From Melanopsichium pennsylvanicum (lineage: Eukaryota > Basidiomycota > Ustilaginomycetes > Ustilaginales), in contig OAPG01000019.1 in assembly GCA_900208305.1 (NCBI GenBank), positions 124,001 to 188,000 on the forward strand: DNA of 64,000 bases. The letters are read 5' to 3'. Below, in pieces: positions 30,554-42,126 of this stretch. Position 1 is the stretch's first letter. Every line of letters begins with the position of its first letter. A program made the translations under genes and the position numbers. The notes under the pieces are model-generated. The model was not told where the DNA came from, searched no databases, and worked only from the letters and a program-made list of their open reading frames with translations.

Positions 30554-31526
30554 CTGGATCTCCGTCAGAGCCTCTCTTCCCCATGACAGGCTACCCAAAT
30601 GCAATTTCAACCATTATCAACTGTATTTTTACAACATCAGTAGCATCAACGTTCTCGTTCTTGGCAGGGAGGGGCCCTATAGGATGAGCTCGTCACGCCC
30701 ATATACAAATCTCCCCCGTCAGCTCATTTTGAGGAAAGAGGCCCCAGTGTTGGAGTCTCCTCAAGGTCAAGATACACTTTGCACACGCTTCGCTTCATCA
30801 TCCCCTTCTTCAGCTTAGGATTCGTTACAAGGAGGCTTACTGTAATATTAGCATCTGGATTTCGCGCTTGGCGATGCTTTAATTCCTACATCACCTTTCT
30901 TTGTTTCCTGCTGCTTGTGTGATGTTTGGGTGTGTGTGTACCATATGTGTTGATGTTTGAGATTATTGAGTTTGGGATTGCAAACAAGAGGTGCGAATTA
31001 TGAGACACGTTCCACCAGGTGGGGTCGATGAAAGAGGAACAAAGTAAATGCGCGGACGTGGAATACGTGTATGGACTCCGTGCATGTGGCTGAGTGGAGA
31101 TTGGAAGGTCAGGCGCGTGCACGGGCAACATGATGGAGAAGCGCGTTGCCGATGTTTCAAGGTCGACCCTCTCGACCTGACCTCAGCATTGTATCCCTCT
31201 GACCATCACACCTTTAGCTGCCGGATTCGCATACATCACCTCGCTGGATCGCCTCACTTTTCTCGACCGATCGGAGGAGCACTTGCTGTCGGATCATAGC
31301 CGAAAGGATCAGAGCGTTGACTCAAGTCGGAAGTCGAAGCACAATTCATCACAGCGGCTCTTCTGACCGATTAGCGACTGTCTTTACGCACCTCCCAACC
31401 GCTCACGATCTGAGCGCCATCTTTCTGTGCCCTCGCATGTTCTGGCATCAGTTGTCGACCCATTCACTGCTCAATTGACCACTGAATACGTCGGGGATCG
31501 CGCCGCACAGAACGCTCTTCTTAGCC
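30554..31526. other. Intergenic stretch, no supported gene
   Basis: About 970 bases between two plus-strand genes. Contains the 3' end of the MADS-box gene and the promoter of the VPS10 gene; no clear TATA box. Confidence 0.5.
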
Positions 31527-34500
31527 ATGGTGACAGCTCTTCTCCGGCATACAAATATGAGACGGCTACTCCACACCGTCTTCGCTTTCCTGCTTTGGGC
31601 TCTGCTCATATCCGCAGCAAATCCGACAGTCAAAACAACTCGTTTTTCCCATCTGCCCTCCAAAATTCACTACTTTGATGACTCCCCCGTCATCCTCTAT
31701 CATGACGCCGTATCTTCCACAGTTCACATTTCCCAGGACGAAGGCGCCACGTTCTCCCTGATCACCTCCATCCCTTCCTCAAAAGCCTCATTGCTGGTAT
31801 CGCACCCCTTCGACCCCAAAACTGCCTTCATTCTCTCCAAAGACACCTCTCATTACCGAACCTCGGACCGCGGTAAAACATGGCAGGAGTTCCTAACCCC
31901 TCATCCGCCGGCAACCCGAGCTGGACCTCCGATGGAGTTCCATGCAGACCCCAAACACTGGGACTACATCATCTTTACCGGCAAGAAATGTAGCATGTGG
32001 ACACCGTGGGGTGGGAGAGTTTGTCACGATGAGGCATACGTGACAACGGATGGCTTCAGGACGAACCCAGCCGTGCTACTCGAGTTCGTCATGCACTGCA
32101 ACTGGGCAAAGGCTACGCCAGAGATGGAGACAAAGGAAGAAGCTATGAAGAGGATCTTCTGTATCGCATGGGAGGATGCCACAGATGCAACGAAGAAGAG
32201 AAGATCTGCCACAGATGGAGGTGCCACGCGGTTGTTTCAATCTGACGATTTCTTCAAGACAAAAAAGATGGTCGATCTTGGGCTTGGACGAAATGCTAAG
32301 CAATTTGCAGGCCTGGGTCCCAGCAAACGCTTCCTAGTCACAGCTTTGAGGGATTCTCAGGGAGGAAGCAGTAAGGCAGGGACCGAAATGGCCTTGTTCG
32401 TTACCAAGGACGGAGTCCAGTGGGACAAAGCAAAATTTCCACATGGCTCGGAACTTAGGGAAAATGCCTACACCGTAGTGGACAGCACATCTCACTCGAT
32501 CATGATTGATGTGGTGGACTCGGTCTACGACAACACTGGTGTGCTGTTCACCTCTGACAGCACAGGAACTCAGTTTGTCGAGAGCCTCAGGGGGACTAGA
32601 AGGACGACGACCGGGTTGGTTGATTTCGAGCATCTGGTCAAAATCGATGGTGTTGGGATCGCAAATGTCCAGTCGGAAGCCGACGGAGGCGGAGACGTTC
32701 GGAGTATGATCACGTTCGACGATGGATCATCTTGGCATACCCTAGCCCCACCGACCACTGACGACCAGGGAAAGCGCATCGATTGCGACCCGGCGGATAC
32801 CAAGAATTGTGCACTTCACCTTTGGAGCGTATCCGGTAAGACAAACGTGGGCAAACTCTTCTCCTCCGTGGCCCCTGGCTTTGTCATGGGTGTAGGCACC
32901 ATCGGTAAGGGCCTGAAGGACTATGCTGAATGCGATACTTTCCTCAGCACCGATGCTGGAAGGACCTGGAAGATGGTCACTCGCGATGCGCACAAGTACG
33001 AGTTTGGCGATCAAGGCTCCGTCCTCGTCATGATCGATGACGAAGATGTGACAGATCACGTTTCGTATTCGACCAACTTCGGCAAGGACTGGCACAAGCT
33101 TTCTCTCGGACTCAAACTTCGGGCAAAGGTTCTCACTACCATCCCCGATAGCACTTCCCTCAAATTCCTCCTCATCGGTAGTCAAAGCCGGTCGCAAGCA
33201 GGGAACAACGATCGTAACGTAGCAGTGTTTTTGGACTTCGCCACGATGAAGAAGCGCAAGTGTGGAGATGGGGATATGGAGAGATGGTACGTCCAGGCGA
33301 AAGAGGAGGGTAGTTGTCTGATGGGTCACAAGCAGTGGTACAGGCGTAGAAAGCCAGATGCCGACTGTTTCCTTATGGACAAGTTCCGCGATCCGGAAGG
33401 TAAGGAGGATCCATGTCCTTGTACTGACGCAGATTACGAGTGCGATTTTGGCTTTGCCAGAGACTCGAAGGGAGAGTGTATTGCGATGGGGAACGAACAC
33501 ATCCCCGAAGGTGCATGTACCAAACCGGACGACACGTATCTAGGCTCGTCGGGTTACAGAAAGGTTCCCGGCAACACTTGCGATCCAGCCAAGGGGATCA
33601 GGAAGGACGAGAAAACGCGGAAGAGTTGCAGTGGCAAGAATCTGCCTCAGGAAGGAAAGGTTTTACACAAGTCCTTCACCTTGCCTTCTTTGGTCGTGGA
33701 CAAGATGTACTTTCCAGAGTCCTCCAGTGTGCTGGTGCAATTGGCCGACGGGACCGTATTCCAAAGTCTCAACGATGGGTATTCTTGGAAACAGCTCGTT
33801 GCCGACGGACTTCCCTCTTCTGCTGAAGACAGGTTCCTCTCCATGGCACTTCACGCTTACGATAAGGAGCGCGGGTACCTCATCACAGCGGGTCAGCGGG
33901 TTTTCTACACAACGGACCAAGGTGCTAGTTGGAACTGGTTTACCGCGCCCCTCCCAGCGAATGGGCTGGGCATTGGTATCCTGGATTTCCACCCCGACAA
34001 GTCCGACTGGCTCATCTGGACCGGAAGTCGCGATTGCACATTCTCCATCGGAAAGGACTGCCACGCGGAAGCATGGTATTCGACCGACAATGGCAGGGAC
34101 TGGGACAAGATCGAGACGTATGTCCGAACTTGTTCTTGGGCTCGTGACAAGAAGCTCAAGATGGATGCCAGGACGATCTTCTGCGAGAGCTATCGGGACA
34201 AGCAAGGCAACCAGCGCGACTTCAGTGCTGCAAACCGGCTGCAGCTCATCCGAGGCGAAGACTACTACCGCAAACGCAATCGAGTGTTTGACGCCATTGT
34301 GGGCTTCGCGGTGTTCGAACAGTATCTCGTGGTTGCCGAGTACGTAGCCACATCTTCGACCCCGAGCTTGAAGCTTCACGTCTCGTTGGACGGTCGCAAC
34401 TTTGCCGAGATTCACTTCCCCGCTGGGATGGAGCTTGGCACACGTGCATACACTGTGCTCGACTCGGTCACCGATGCCATCTTCCTCCATTTCACCACCC

Positions 34501-36041
34501 ATTCCGAAACAGGTTCCGAATGGGGTACGTTGCTCAAGAGCAACTCGAATGGAACGTACTATGCACAGAGCCTGGACTTTGTCAATCGCAACGACAAAGG
34601 ATTTGTTGACTTTGAAAAGATGCTTGGCTTAGACGGTGTGGCGGTAGTGAATGTGGTCGACAATCCGGACGATGCGAGCGTGTCGAGGCAGAAGGATCTG
34701 GTCACCAGAATCACCCACAATGACGGCGGAAGGTGGAAGTCGCTCGTGCCCCCGAGTCGGGATGTGTATGGTCAGCCGTACGAGTGCAATAAGGTCGGAT
34801 GCGATTTGCACCTTCACGGATTCACCGAAAGGGATGATCCCAGGAACACATACAGCAGTCCCTCAGCCGTGGGTCTCATGATGGGTGTTGGTAATGTCGG
34901 GCGCAAGCTCGCACCCTACCGTGACTCGGACACCTTCTTGACCCGTGACGGCGGCTTCACTTGGGAGGAAGTGCACAAAGACGCGCACAAATGGGAATTT
35001 GGTGACCAAGGCTCGATCATTGTGTTGGTCAACGATGAGCAGGCTACCGATATAGTGCTCTACTCCTTGAACGAAGGGGTGAGTTGGGAATCCTACCAAT
35101 TTGGCGAAAAGATGCGCATCTCGCAGATCCTCAACGATCCAGAAGACACCCACCGCCGATTCATTCTGCTAGGCACGCCGAGCGGATCAGCGACCAAGAC
35201 GGTATCGATCTACCTCGACTTTTCGGCGCTCGAAAAGCGCAAATGCGTGCTCAACGTGGCCAAACCCGAGGTGGACGACTTTGAGCTCTGGTCACCCAGC
35301 GAGGAACGTGCTGAGCAGTGTCTCTTCGGTCGTCAGACGTATTACTACCGCCGCAAGCGTAGAGCAGATTGTTATGTGGGGGAGAAGATCATCCAACCTC
35401 ACTCGGTCATCCGCAACTGCTCTTGTTCAGAGGCCGATTTCGAATGCGAGTTCAACCACTACCGTGATTCGACGGGTAATTGCGTGCTCTACCCCGGTGC
35501 GCAAACACTTGTGACCGACGAACAAGGACAATGTTGGGCATCTGACAGCGATGGTTACTGGTACGAACGAACCAATGTTCGCAAGGTGCCTTACTCGTCA
35601 TGTACAGGCGGTATTCGACCGGATCGAGGTACGAGGCATGTGTGTAGTAACAACCTGGCTGGTCACGGATTCCTGTGGTGGTCGACCGTGATCCTGTGTC
35701 CTTTTGGTCTTGCTGGCTTGGTCGGGTACTGGTGGGCTACGAAACAGTCCAGTCGAGGCGATCTGGGTGCGGGTCGAATCAGACTACCCGATAGTTCGAA
35801 CAGGTTGTATGGAGCAGACTCGGAGTTGGCACAAAATTTGGCTTCGGTGCCGAGGTTCGTGCTGGGCGCAGCAAGTGCAGCGTTTGCGAGAATGCGCGAG
35901 GTTGCAGCAGACAAGATTCCTTTCCTAAGCGCAAGGATGGGTCGTCGCTCACGTGGCGCGTATGGAGGGTACCGGAATCTTTCCACGGATGAAGATGCGG
36001 CTATGTTGCCCGACTTCGAGGAAGATGGGTTGGAACGCTAA
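31527..36041 (+). CDS. VPS10: VPS10-type vacuolar sorting receptor (sortilin family)
   Basis: Encodes 1504 residues, the usual length of fungal Vps10. A hydrophobic signal sequence follows the second ATG at 31557 (MRRLLHTVFAFLLWALLISA), so translation may begin there. Two VPS10 beta-propeller domains follow, marked by Asp-box turns such as TSDRGKTW, STDAGRTW, TTDQGASW, STDNGRDW and TRDGGFTW. Each ends in a cysteine-rich sortilin-C block (CLMGHKQWYRRRKPDADC and CLFGRQTYYYRRKRRADC). One transmembrane segment lies near residue 1390 (FLWWSTVILCPFGLAGLVGY), then a cytosolic tail of about 100 residues. It carries soluble vacuolar hydrolases from the late Golgi to endosomes. No introns. Confidence 0.95.
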   Translation: MVTALLRHTNMRRLLHTVFAFLLWALLISAANPTVKTTRFSHLPSKIHYFDDSPVILYHDAVSSTVHISQDEGATFSLITSIPSSKASLLVSHPFDPKTAFILSKDTSHYRTSDRGKTWQEFLTPHPPATRAGPPMEFHADPKHWDYIIFTGKKCSMWTPWGGRVCHDEAYVTTDGFRTNPAVLLEFVMHCNWAKATPEMETKEEAMKRIFCIAWEDATDATKKRRSATDGGATRLFQSDDFFKTKKMVDLGLGRNAKQFAGLGPSKRFLVTALRDSQGGSSKAGTEMALFVTKDGVQWDKAKFPHGSELRENAYTVVDSTSHSIMIDVVDSVYDNTGVLFTSDSTGTQFVESLRGTRRTTTGLVDFEHLVKIDGVGIANVQSEADGGGDVRSMITFDDGSSWHTLAPPTTDDQGKRIDCDPADTKNCALHLWSVSGKTNVGKLFSSVAPGFVMGVGTIGKGLKDYAECDTFLSTDAGRTWKMVTRDAHKYEFGDQGSVLVMIDDEDVTDHVSYSTNFGKDWHKLSLGLKLRAKVLTTIPDSTSLKFLLIGSQSRSQAGNNDRNVAVFLDFATMKKRKCGDGDMERWYVQAKEEGSCLMGHKQWYRRRKPDADCFLMDKFRDPEGKEDPCPCTDADYECDFGFARDSKGECIAMGNEHIPEGACTKPDDTYLGSSGYRKVPGNTCDPAKGIRKDEKTRKSCSGKNLPQEGKVLHKSFTLPSLVVDKMYFPESSSVLVQLADGTVFQSLNDGYSWKQLVADGLPSSAEDRFLSMALHAYDKERGYLITAGQRVFYTTDQGASWNWFTAPLPANGLGIGILDFHPDKSDWLIWTGSRDCTFSIGKDCHAEAWYSTDNGRDWDKIETYVRTCSWARDKKLKMDARTIFCESYRDKQGNQRDFSAANRLQLIRGEDYYRKRNRVFDAIVGFAVFEQYLVVAEYVATSSTPSLKLHVSLDGRNFAEIHFPAGMELGTRAYTVLDSVTDAIFLHFTTHSETGSEWGTLLKSNSNGTYYAQSLDFVNRNDKGFVDFEKMLGLDGVAVVNVVDNPDDASVSRQKDLVTRITHNDGGRWKSLVPPSRDVYGQPYECNKVGCDLHLHGFTERDDPRNTYSSPSAVGLMMGVGNVGRKLAPYRDSDTFLTRDGGFTWEEVHKDAHKWEFGDQGSIIVLVNDEQATDIVLYSLNEGVSWESYQFGEKMRISQILNDPEDTHRRFILLGTPSGSATKTVSIYLDFSALEKRKCVLNVAKPEVDDFELWSPSEERAEQCLFGRQTYYYRRKRRADCYVGEKIIQPHSVIRNCSCSEADFECEFNHYRDSTGNCVLYPGAQTLVTDEQGQCWASDSDGYWYERTNVRKVPYSSCTGGIRPDRGTRHVCSNNLAGHGFLWWSTVILCPFGLAGLVGYWWATKQSSRGDLGAGRIRLPDSSNRLYGADSELAQNLASVPRFVLGAASAAFARMREVAADKIPFLSARMGRRSRGAYGGYRNLSTDEDAAMLPDFEEDGLER

Positions 36042-39000
36042 AAGCCCCAGCTCTGCAGGCAAGACTTGGTAGAGGAAATTGTAGATCTCATACAAAGCAC
36101 CTCTCAAGCAGTTGTACTGAGACTGTGTGATAAACAATCAGATCATAATGAAGGATTGCTCTCGGAACTTGAGTTCGCGTCGTTTGGTCTGATGGCTATG
36201 ATGATAAGCTGCTGTAGGCTGTGTTTGTGGCCAGAAGCAGTCACACCTTGTTTGCCTCGGAAACAATTTCGTCTGCCACTTACTAGGTTGTGGAAATATT
36301 AATAAATATAGCAAGACGTGGAATCACGCGCAACGAATCACGCGCAATCGAGCTGGTGCCACCATCTAAGACCGCCTCTGAATTTTAAAAAATTATGGCC
36401 AGAGTGTAACGACAAGCATGATATGTTTTTTGGATGTTCGACATGCTTGTAGCACATTATTGATGAAAAGAAACATCGAGATAGATGATTGACACCATCG
36501 ACAGTTGGCTACAATGCCAAAATTGGCTTTCCTCCGCCACTTTCTAAATCAATGGTCAAAGTTACTTCCAATCCAACCCCAAAAAAAAAAATGAAGAGAC
36601 GCGGCATAGAAGTATATACTGTATCTCGTCGATCAATTGCACCATCTTAAGTGATGGTAACATTCGTGTGTGTCATTCAATGTACGCGTACTTGAACTTG
36701 AAAAGCGGAGAAAAGGCATGTGGATGGATATGCGTGAGAGAGGACTTTCAACTATCATTTAAAAAGCACAATAATGGCGTCACTGTCGCTCGCCAATCCA
36801 AACCGCAATTCTCTGGGTGAAACATCTGAAACCGAAAATGCTGCCAAATTTGGATACGTGCACTCATCTCCAGAGGTGCTTGGAAACAATAAAGCCAGTT
36901 GGAACTCATACATGGGATTCTGCACCAAGTCGAGACTGTGTCATATCCGATTTGCGTTTTGAAATGGCAAATTTAAGCTAACCTCGTCTGGGTCATGTAA
37001 TGCAAAATCTTAGGATGAGCCAAGTTGGAATCTTGGAAAAGGTTTGACCGCAGCGATTGATATTGACGAGTAAAAGAAAGCCGATCAGTTTGCGAGAAAA
37101 CGGTAGAGGGTCCGGTGGGTTGCAGGGTAGCGGAAAGTCGAAAAGTCACATTTCACAGTGCACATGGTTCGAGGCCCGCAAGGTTAAGCCGCGTGTTGCA
37201 GTTTGACGACGATCATATCGCTTGAGATACAAGACGGCGATTGTCGCCTTTTCAATGCATGCATCAAGGCATTATTTCGTTACTTCAGAGCGCTTTTGCT
37301 CAAAAGTCAAGCTGGAAATGTGAAGCAATTTGTGTTAGTGTGAGCTGCTGATCAAAGAAGCGAAGACTGTTTATGCTGCGCTGTGACGGAAAATAGACAG
37401 CTTAGCCATGGTCAAGGGTGGGTCAAGGTGGACGATGGAAGAAGCCTTGCACTGAGACGCGGCCACAGGACGACAGTGAGTTTACGCGAGATGGAAGCAG
37501 CTTTCAATCGTCATGACAACGTCATGCAGCTGCGGCAATCACAGGTCAGGGTGCGAATCGCTAACTACTGTGTACCTATACTGCGGATAGCCTCAGTAGA
37601 CGTTGAATAGGGAAATGGCACTTATTAGCAAGAATCCTGCTTGCCTTTTGCACCATCCTGTCTTTAGCACTTCGAGATAAGCCTACACAGCCACTTTGGT
37701 TTTCATTACTCTTAGTCTGAGAATCACACGGACCTTATTTAGTAGCTTTATCGACCGACCGTGCACTTTTCAGCCTTGGCTTGCCTCTTGGCTGAGCTCG
37801 GTGCACATGCGTTCGGCAGAGCCGCCGATAATGATCTCAAATTCAATTTTTTATAGGTACAATCACGTCTGTGGCGGTCAGTACAGACGTTGGTTTTTTG
37901 GGTAAGTTGTACACCAATGTGAAGATCCAAAACACGCCAACCGATCTGAGCGGCACAGCACAGCAGAGACAGACCAGACCGATCTTGGTTGAGAGCAAGC
38001 GCCGATCCTGCAACAGTCACAAGTCACTCTCTGACGGTGTGTCAAGGCGTGATCGAGAGCTGTGTGAACTTTGAGACAGCCACTCATGACTGAAAAGGGT
38101 CAACGAGGATGGTTTTGGACGATCCGATCAAGATCATCAGTCACAGTGTCTTACTCACCTCTGACACTCTGTCATTCGCTTGAAAGGGTGGAAAGATCGG
38201 CTGCGGTGACGTGCATTTGACGGCGTTTTCCGATTTCTAATTTTGACTGTCGCATCGCCTTTCAACATGCAGCTAGCTGCCCACACTCAACTCAGAGTCT
38301 CACAGTCTGGCTTCCAAAATTGGGGGTGGTATGCCTCCACTTTGTTATTTCTATTTTATATTTTTTTATTTTATATTTTATTCTTTCCCGCTGGGTGCTT
38401 CTTCCGTATTCCTCTTACGGCGCAAATTCTCGAGATTGGAATGCGTTGCTTTCTCAGCATAGGCGTTGCGCCTCTATCTGCACTCCTAACACAATTTGGC
38501 TACCAAAAGGCCCAATGCAAATGCCAAGCTGTGTGACCGTGCAACCATGTGAGCGCGTGACAATGTGACAGTGCCTCGAGATGCATCCATTCAAGGAATG
38601 ACGCGCTCACTTGCGTTTGACCCGTCACGGTGATGCATCAGTGCATCCGCCTTTTTCCATTCCTATCCTTTTCGCATACGCAAACACAAACACACTGAGC
38701 ATCCGCCGTGACGCTTGTTCTCCCTTCCATAGGTGCTGCTTTCGGCCTAACGTTAGCCTAGATTGTTCGGAAATTGTCTAACTCTGTCGACCTTTTTCAC
38801 CTCGGAATTTCAGTCGCTAATCTGCTGCCCTCTCCTCGTGCCACAGTGTCATTGCAAGTCGATGCCCATTTCTGCCAACCTTGAGCTCGCTCGTCATCGT
38901 TCAGAGCACCTCGCCCATCACAGTCACATAGTCAAGTGCCTTCTGAGCCCTCGCTTGTTCGTCGCTTGCACCCCATTCAGCCCAGCTGACTCAGACTTTC

Positions 39001-39294
39001 AAAAAGTATATAGATCCTGGCTGTCTCCTTATTCTTCTTCACCAGTTACCACACATACCAGATTTCGTTGATACCACAAACGGATACCTACCACTATCTG
39101 TTCTTCCCCGCGACTCACCATCACTACATTTACTCCGTTTCGCACACCTGTCTTGGTTCACTGCGATTTTTGATTTCAAACATCCAAAGGCATCTGCACA
39201 ATCTCGATCAATAGTCTGTTGATTCGATTTTCGCTCGATTCTTTTAATCTCTACCCTTGTTATCTCATCCCCCGACTAGCTTCACTCTACAACC
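36042..39294. other. 3.3-kb intergenic region, no supported gene
   Basis: Between the VPS10 gene and the HAM1-like gene. Contains a short direct repeat AATCACGCGCAA at about 36331-36355, an A9 tract near 36582, and a long pyrimidine-rich leader-like stretch from about 38700 on. Short frames have no domains or signal peptides that I trust. Confidence 0.5.
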
Positions 39295-42126
39295 ATGTCG
39301 ACTGTTCCCGCTGCCGTTTCCCAGGTTTCCGAGAAGCCCGCGGCCAACGCTGTCACTTCGGCTGTTGGCTCGCGTCAGAAGGCCGCAGATGTTGACCGCA
39401 AGATGCGCTTTTTCGGTGTCATCCAGGCTTTCCGTGAGGGCCGATACCCCGACAATCACCAAATTGACGACACCCTCAAGTATACTCTCGCGAACAGTCC
39501 TGTAGACACGAGCAAACTCTCGCCCGACGGCAAAAAGCTTATTCAGGACGTCCGTGAGCTGATCGAGACTGCTCGTCAGGTCGTCGTCAATAAGAATGGC
39601 GACGAGGAATTTCAAAACTTCCTCTACGCTACCCGTAAGGCCGACGTGGCCGGCAACGTCAACGTCAAGGCTCCCATCAATTCGGCCGATGCCAAGAAGG
39701 ATGGTGAGACCGCCGGCGAGGCTTTCCGCACCCTGCTCACCCTCTTCCTCCGCAATGGTGAGCTCCGCAAGATCATTCAGGACCTTGGCTACGTCGGTCG
39801 CGACATGTTCGCTGACGGTGCCGCCAAGGCTGCTGAGGTAGCTCGTCCCGACGAGCACAAACTCAACAGTGTAGACCAGCCCGCTCCTGACAACGAGTTC
39901 CACGATGACATCCCCGACCTGCTCAACAAGAAGGAGAAGGCCAAAGGCGATGCTCAGAACAAGGCCGAGCAGGCCAAACAGGAGGGTGCCGCACACGCTC
40001 AGGACGTCTCCAACGCGGTCGACCCCAACGCAAGCCGAGAGCAGAATCAGGCTGCCGTTGCCGAGGCGGCCAAGCAGAAGGCCCAGATCCTGTCTGACAA
40101 GATCCCGCAGAAGCATAAAGATCTTGCAAAGGAGCACAAGAACAAGGCTCAGGACTACCTCAAGGAGAAATTCCCCCAGGAGCGCCGCGACCAGTTTTAC
40201 TACCGCCTCAAGAAGGTAGTGGTCGAGTGCCAGCGCCACAAGGACTACCAAGATGCCATGGACTACTTCATCACCTTTTTTGAGCAGTACAAGGGCCACG
40301 CCACGCATGTGGCCAATCAGTCGGCTCACGCCGCCAAGAACGTTCGCTCTGAGGGCAACGTTGCCACCGCTGAGAGCAGCTTCCGCAGTCTCATCGAGCG
40401 TTTCGCCAACGGTGCCCCCACTCAGCCCATGATCGACGCCGTCGACCAGCTCTACACGGATGCCAATAACGATCCGGAGCTCAAGCAGTGGTTCACCCGC
40501 CTCAGCACCTACATTCGCAAGTGCCTCCAGGAGCCCGGCTTCATCATGAAGGATGAGGCCAACACCCAGGCTCGTCAGCTAACCGAGTCTGGCAAGAAAT
40601 TCTTCGTTGCCGCCGATGGTCGCGACCAGGGCAAGTACGTTCCTCACAAGGATGCCCTCTTCCGCGAGATTAGCTACTTTGCCAAGTCGATGAACTCGGA
40701 TCCCCTGAACCGCAGGCTCGGTGATAACATCCAGCAGATCACTAAGGACCTGTTCCTCAACTCGGAGGGTGGTCTCACCTTCAAACCCCACCTCTGGAGT
40801 GACATTCGCGACCCCATCCTTCCCGAATTGCTCAGCCACGTCGGTCTCGTGCCCCTGCCCCGTATCGAGTACACTGACAAGCAGGTCGATCTGGTCATCG
40901 AGAACCTCGCCATTGACCTTCTCAACATCCTGCCTTCGCAGGTCGAGATGGACATCCGCAACCACTTTAAGCTCTCGCAATTTGACAAGCTGGGTGACAG
41001 GCACCAGCACTCGTTCAAGCTCACGCTTCACCAGGTGCAGACCGACATGCGTGACGTTCACTTCTTCTTCAAGAAGAAGATGGGCTTCCCCAAGCTCAAC
41101 GAGCGTGGTACCGCCGACGTTTTCCTTGGCGGAAAGGGTCTCACCGTGACGGTCCACCTCGAGGCGGAGAACGCTCCCCGAGGCAGGAAGAGCCGCCACA
41201 TCTTCACTGTCAAGCAGGTTGTTGCCAAGGTCGACAAGCTCAAGTTTGCCATACGTGACAGCAAGCACGACACGCTCATCAAGGTCCTCCGCCCCCTTGC
41301 CACCGGTATCATCAAGAAGCAGATTTCCAAGGCCGCCGAGCAGGGTATTCGTGATGGTCTCGAGGACCTTGATCGCCAGCTCGTTGAGCTTCGTGACCGT
41401 ATCGAGCGCAACAAGCAAATCGAGGGCAAAGGCATCGGCGATGCCTTCAAGGAGACATTTGCCAAGAACTCGGACGACGACTCGAAGAAGAGCGACGGTA
41501 CTTTCAAGCTCGCCACTTCGAAGCGCAACTCGATCCTCCCCAACCTCGGCCACCCCGATGGTTGGATCCAGAAGGTCGACGAGCGCGACGCTGCTGCCAA
41601 GGCTACTCCCGCTCACGTCAACAAGGACTGGTATTCGCCAGCCTTCACCATTGTCCAGCCCGGCCAGAAGGATCCCAAGAACACCGCTTCGGCCAGGTCG
41701 CAGAACGTTGGTCCCTCGCCCAACAATCCTGGTGAGCGTGCCAACACCTCTGGCAACTCTGGCGTAGGTGCTGGCGCCGCTGCCGGTGCCGCAGGTGCTG
41801 CTGGTCTTGCTGGCATCGGCGCTGCCGGTCTCACTGGCTCGCACCAGAACAATGTCACTCCCAACGTCTCGGCTGCCGCCGCTCAGGGCGTCGGCCAGCC
41901 GGGTCAGACCGCCACTGCCTACTCGACCGCCAGCGGCACCCATGCTCCTGGCGCCATCGTTGCCGGCACTGGTGCAACTGCGATCTCCAACGGTCAGGGC
42001 CACGCCGCATCGCACGACGAGTCGTTGCTCGCCAAGGCAGCTCCCGCCATCAACGGTGCCGCTCACACGAGCTCGGAGCCAGCGCAGGCTGTGAACCCCG
42101 CTTATGAGCAGGGTCGCATTGGCTAA
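39295..42126 (+). CDS. HAM1-like protein, possible lipid-binding/membrane-associated
   Basis: Encodes 943 residues starting MSTVPAAVSQVSEKPAANAV. The N-terminal half (about 30-500) is mostly helical: KMRFFGVIQAFREGRYPDN, DVRELIETARQVVVNKNGDE, with a Lys/Glu/Gln-rich coiled part near 220-310. The second half (about 500-720) is a beta-rich domain (RLGDNIQQITKDLFLN, HKHSF-type strands) ending in coiled coil. The tail (about 790-943) is an Ala/Gly-rich linker. This layout fits the fungal HAM1-like family named for a Neurospora hyphal-fusion mutant; the biochemical role is unknown. Codons are very strongly biased to C-ending forms (AAG, CTC, GCC, ACC), which suggests high expression. No introns; the long antisense frames are by-products of that bias. 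Confidence 0.75.
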   Translation: MSTVPAAVSQVSEKPAANAVTSAVGSRQKAADVDRKMRFFGVIQAFREGRYPDNHQIDDTLKYTLANSPVDTSKLSPDGKKLIQDVRELIETARQVVVNKNGDEEFQNFLYATRKADVAGNVNVKAPINSADAKKDGETAGEAFRTLLTLFLRNGELRKIIQDLGYVGRDMFADGAAKAAEVARPDEHKLNSVDQPAPDNEFHDDIPDLLNKKEKAKGDAQNKAEQAKQEGAAHAQDVSNAVDPNASREQNQAAVAEAAKQKAQILSDKIPQKHKDLAKEHKNKAQDYLKEKFPQERRDQFYYRLKKVVVECQRHKDYQDAMDYFITFFEQYKGHATHVANQSAHAAKNVRSEGNVATAESSFRSLIERFANGAPTQPMIDAVDQLYTDANNDPELKQWFTRLSTYIRKCLQEPGFIMKDEANTQARQLTESGKKFFVAADGRDQGKYVPHKDALFREISYFAKSMNSDPLNRRLGDNIQQITKDLFLNSEGGLTFKPHLWSDIRDPILPELLSHVGLVPLPRIEYTDKQVDLVIENLAIDLLNILPSQVEMDIRNHFKLSQFDKLGDRHQHSFKLTLHQVQTDMRDVHFFFKKKMGFPKLNERGTADVFLGGKGLTVTVHLEAENAPRGRKSRHIFTVKQVVAKVDKLKFAIRDSKHDTLIKVLRPLATGIIKKQISKAAEQGIRDGLEDLDRQLVELRDRIERNKQIEGKGIGDAFKETFAKNSDDDSKKSDGTFKLATSKRNSILPNLGHPDGWIQKVDERDAAAKATPAHVNKDWYSPAFTIVQPGQKDPKNTASARSQNVGPSPNNPGERANTSGNSGVGAGAAAGAAGAAGLAGIGAAGLTGSHQNNVTPNVSAAAAQGVGQPGQTATAYSTASGTHAPGAIVAGTGATAISNGQGHAASHDESLLAKAAPAINGAAHTSSEPAQAVNPAYEQGRIG

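Noticed and set aside
33663..34502. Minus-strand frame of 279 residues
   Set aside because: Antisense of the VPS10 gene.
39265..42066. Two long minus-strand frames (354 and 495 residues)
   Set aside because: Antisense products of the strong codon bias in the HAM1-like gene; low-complexity Leu/Val/Asp composition.
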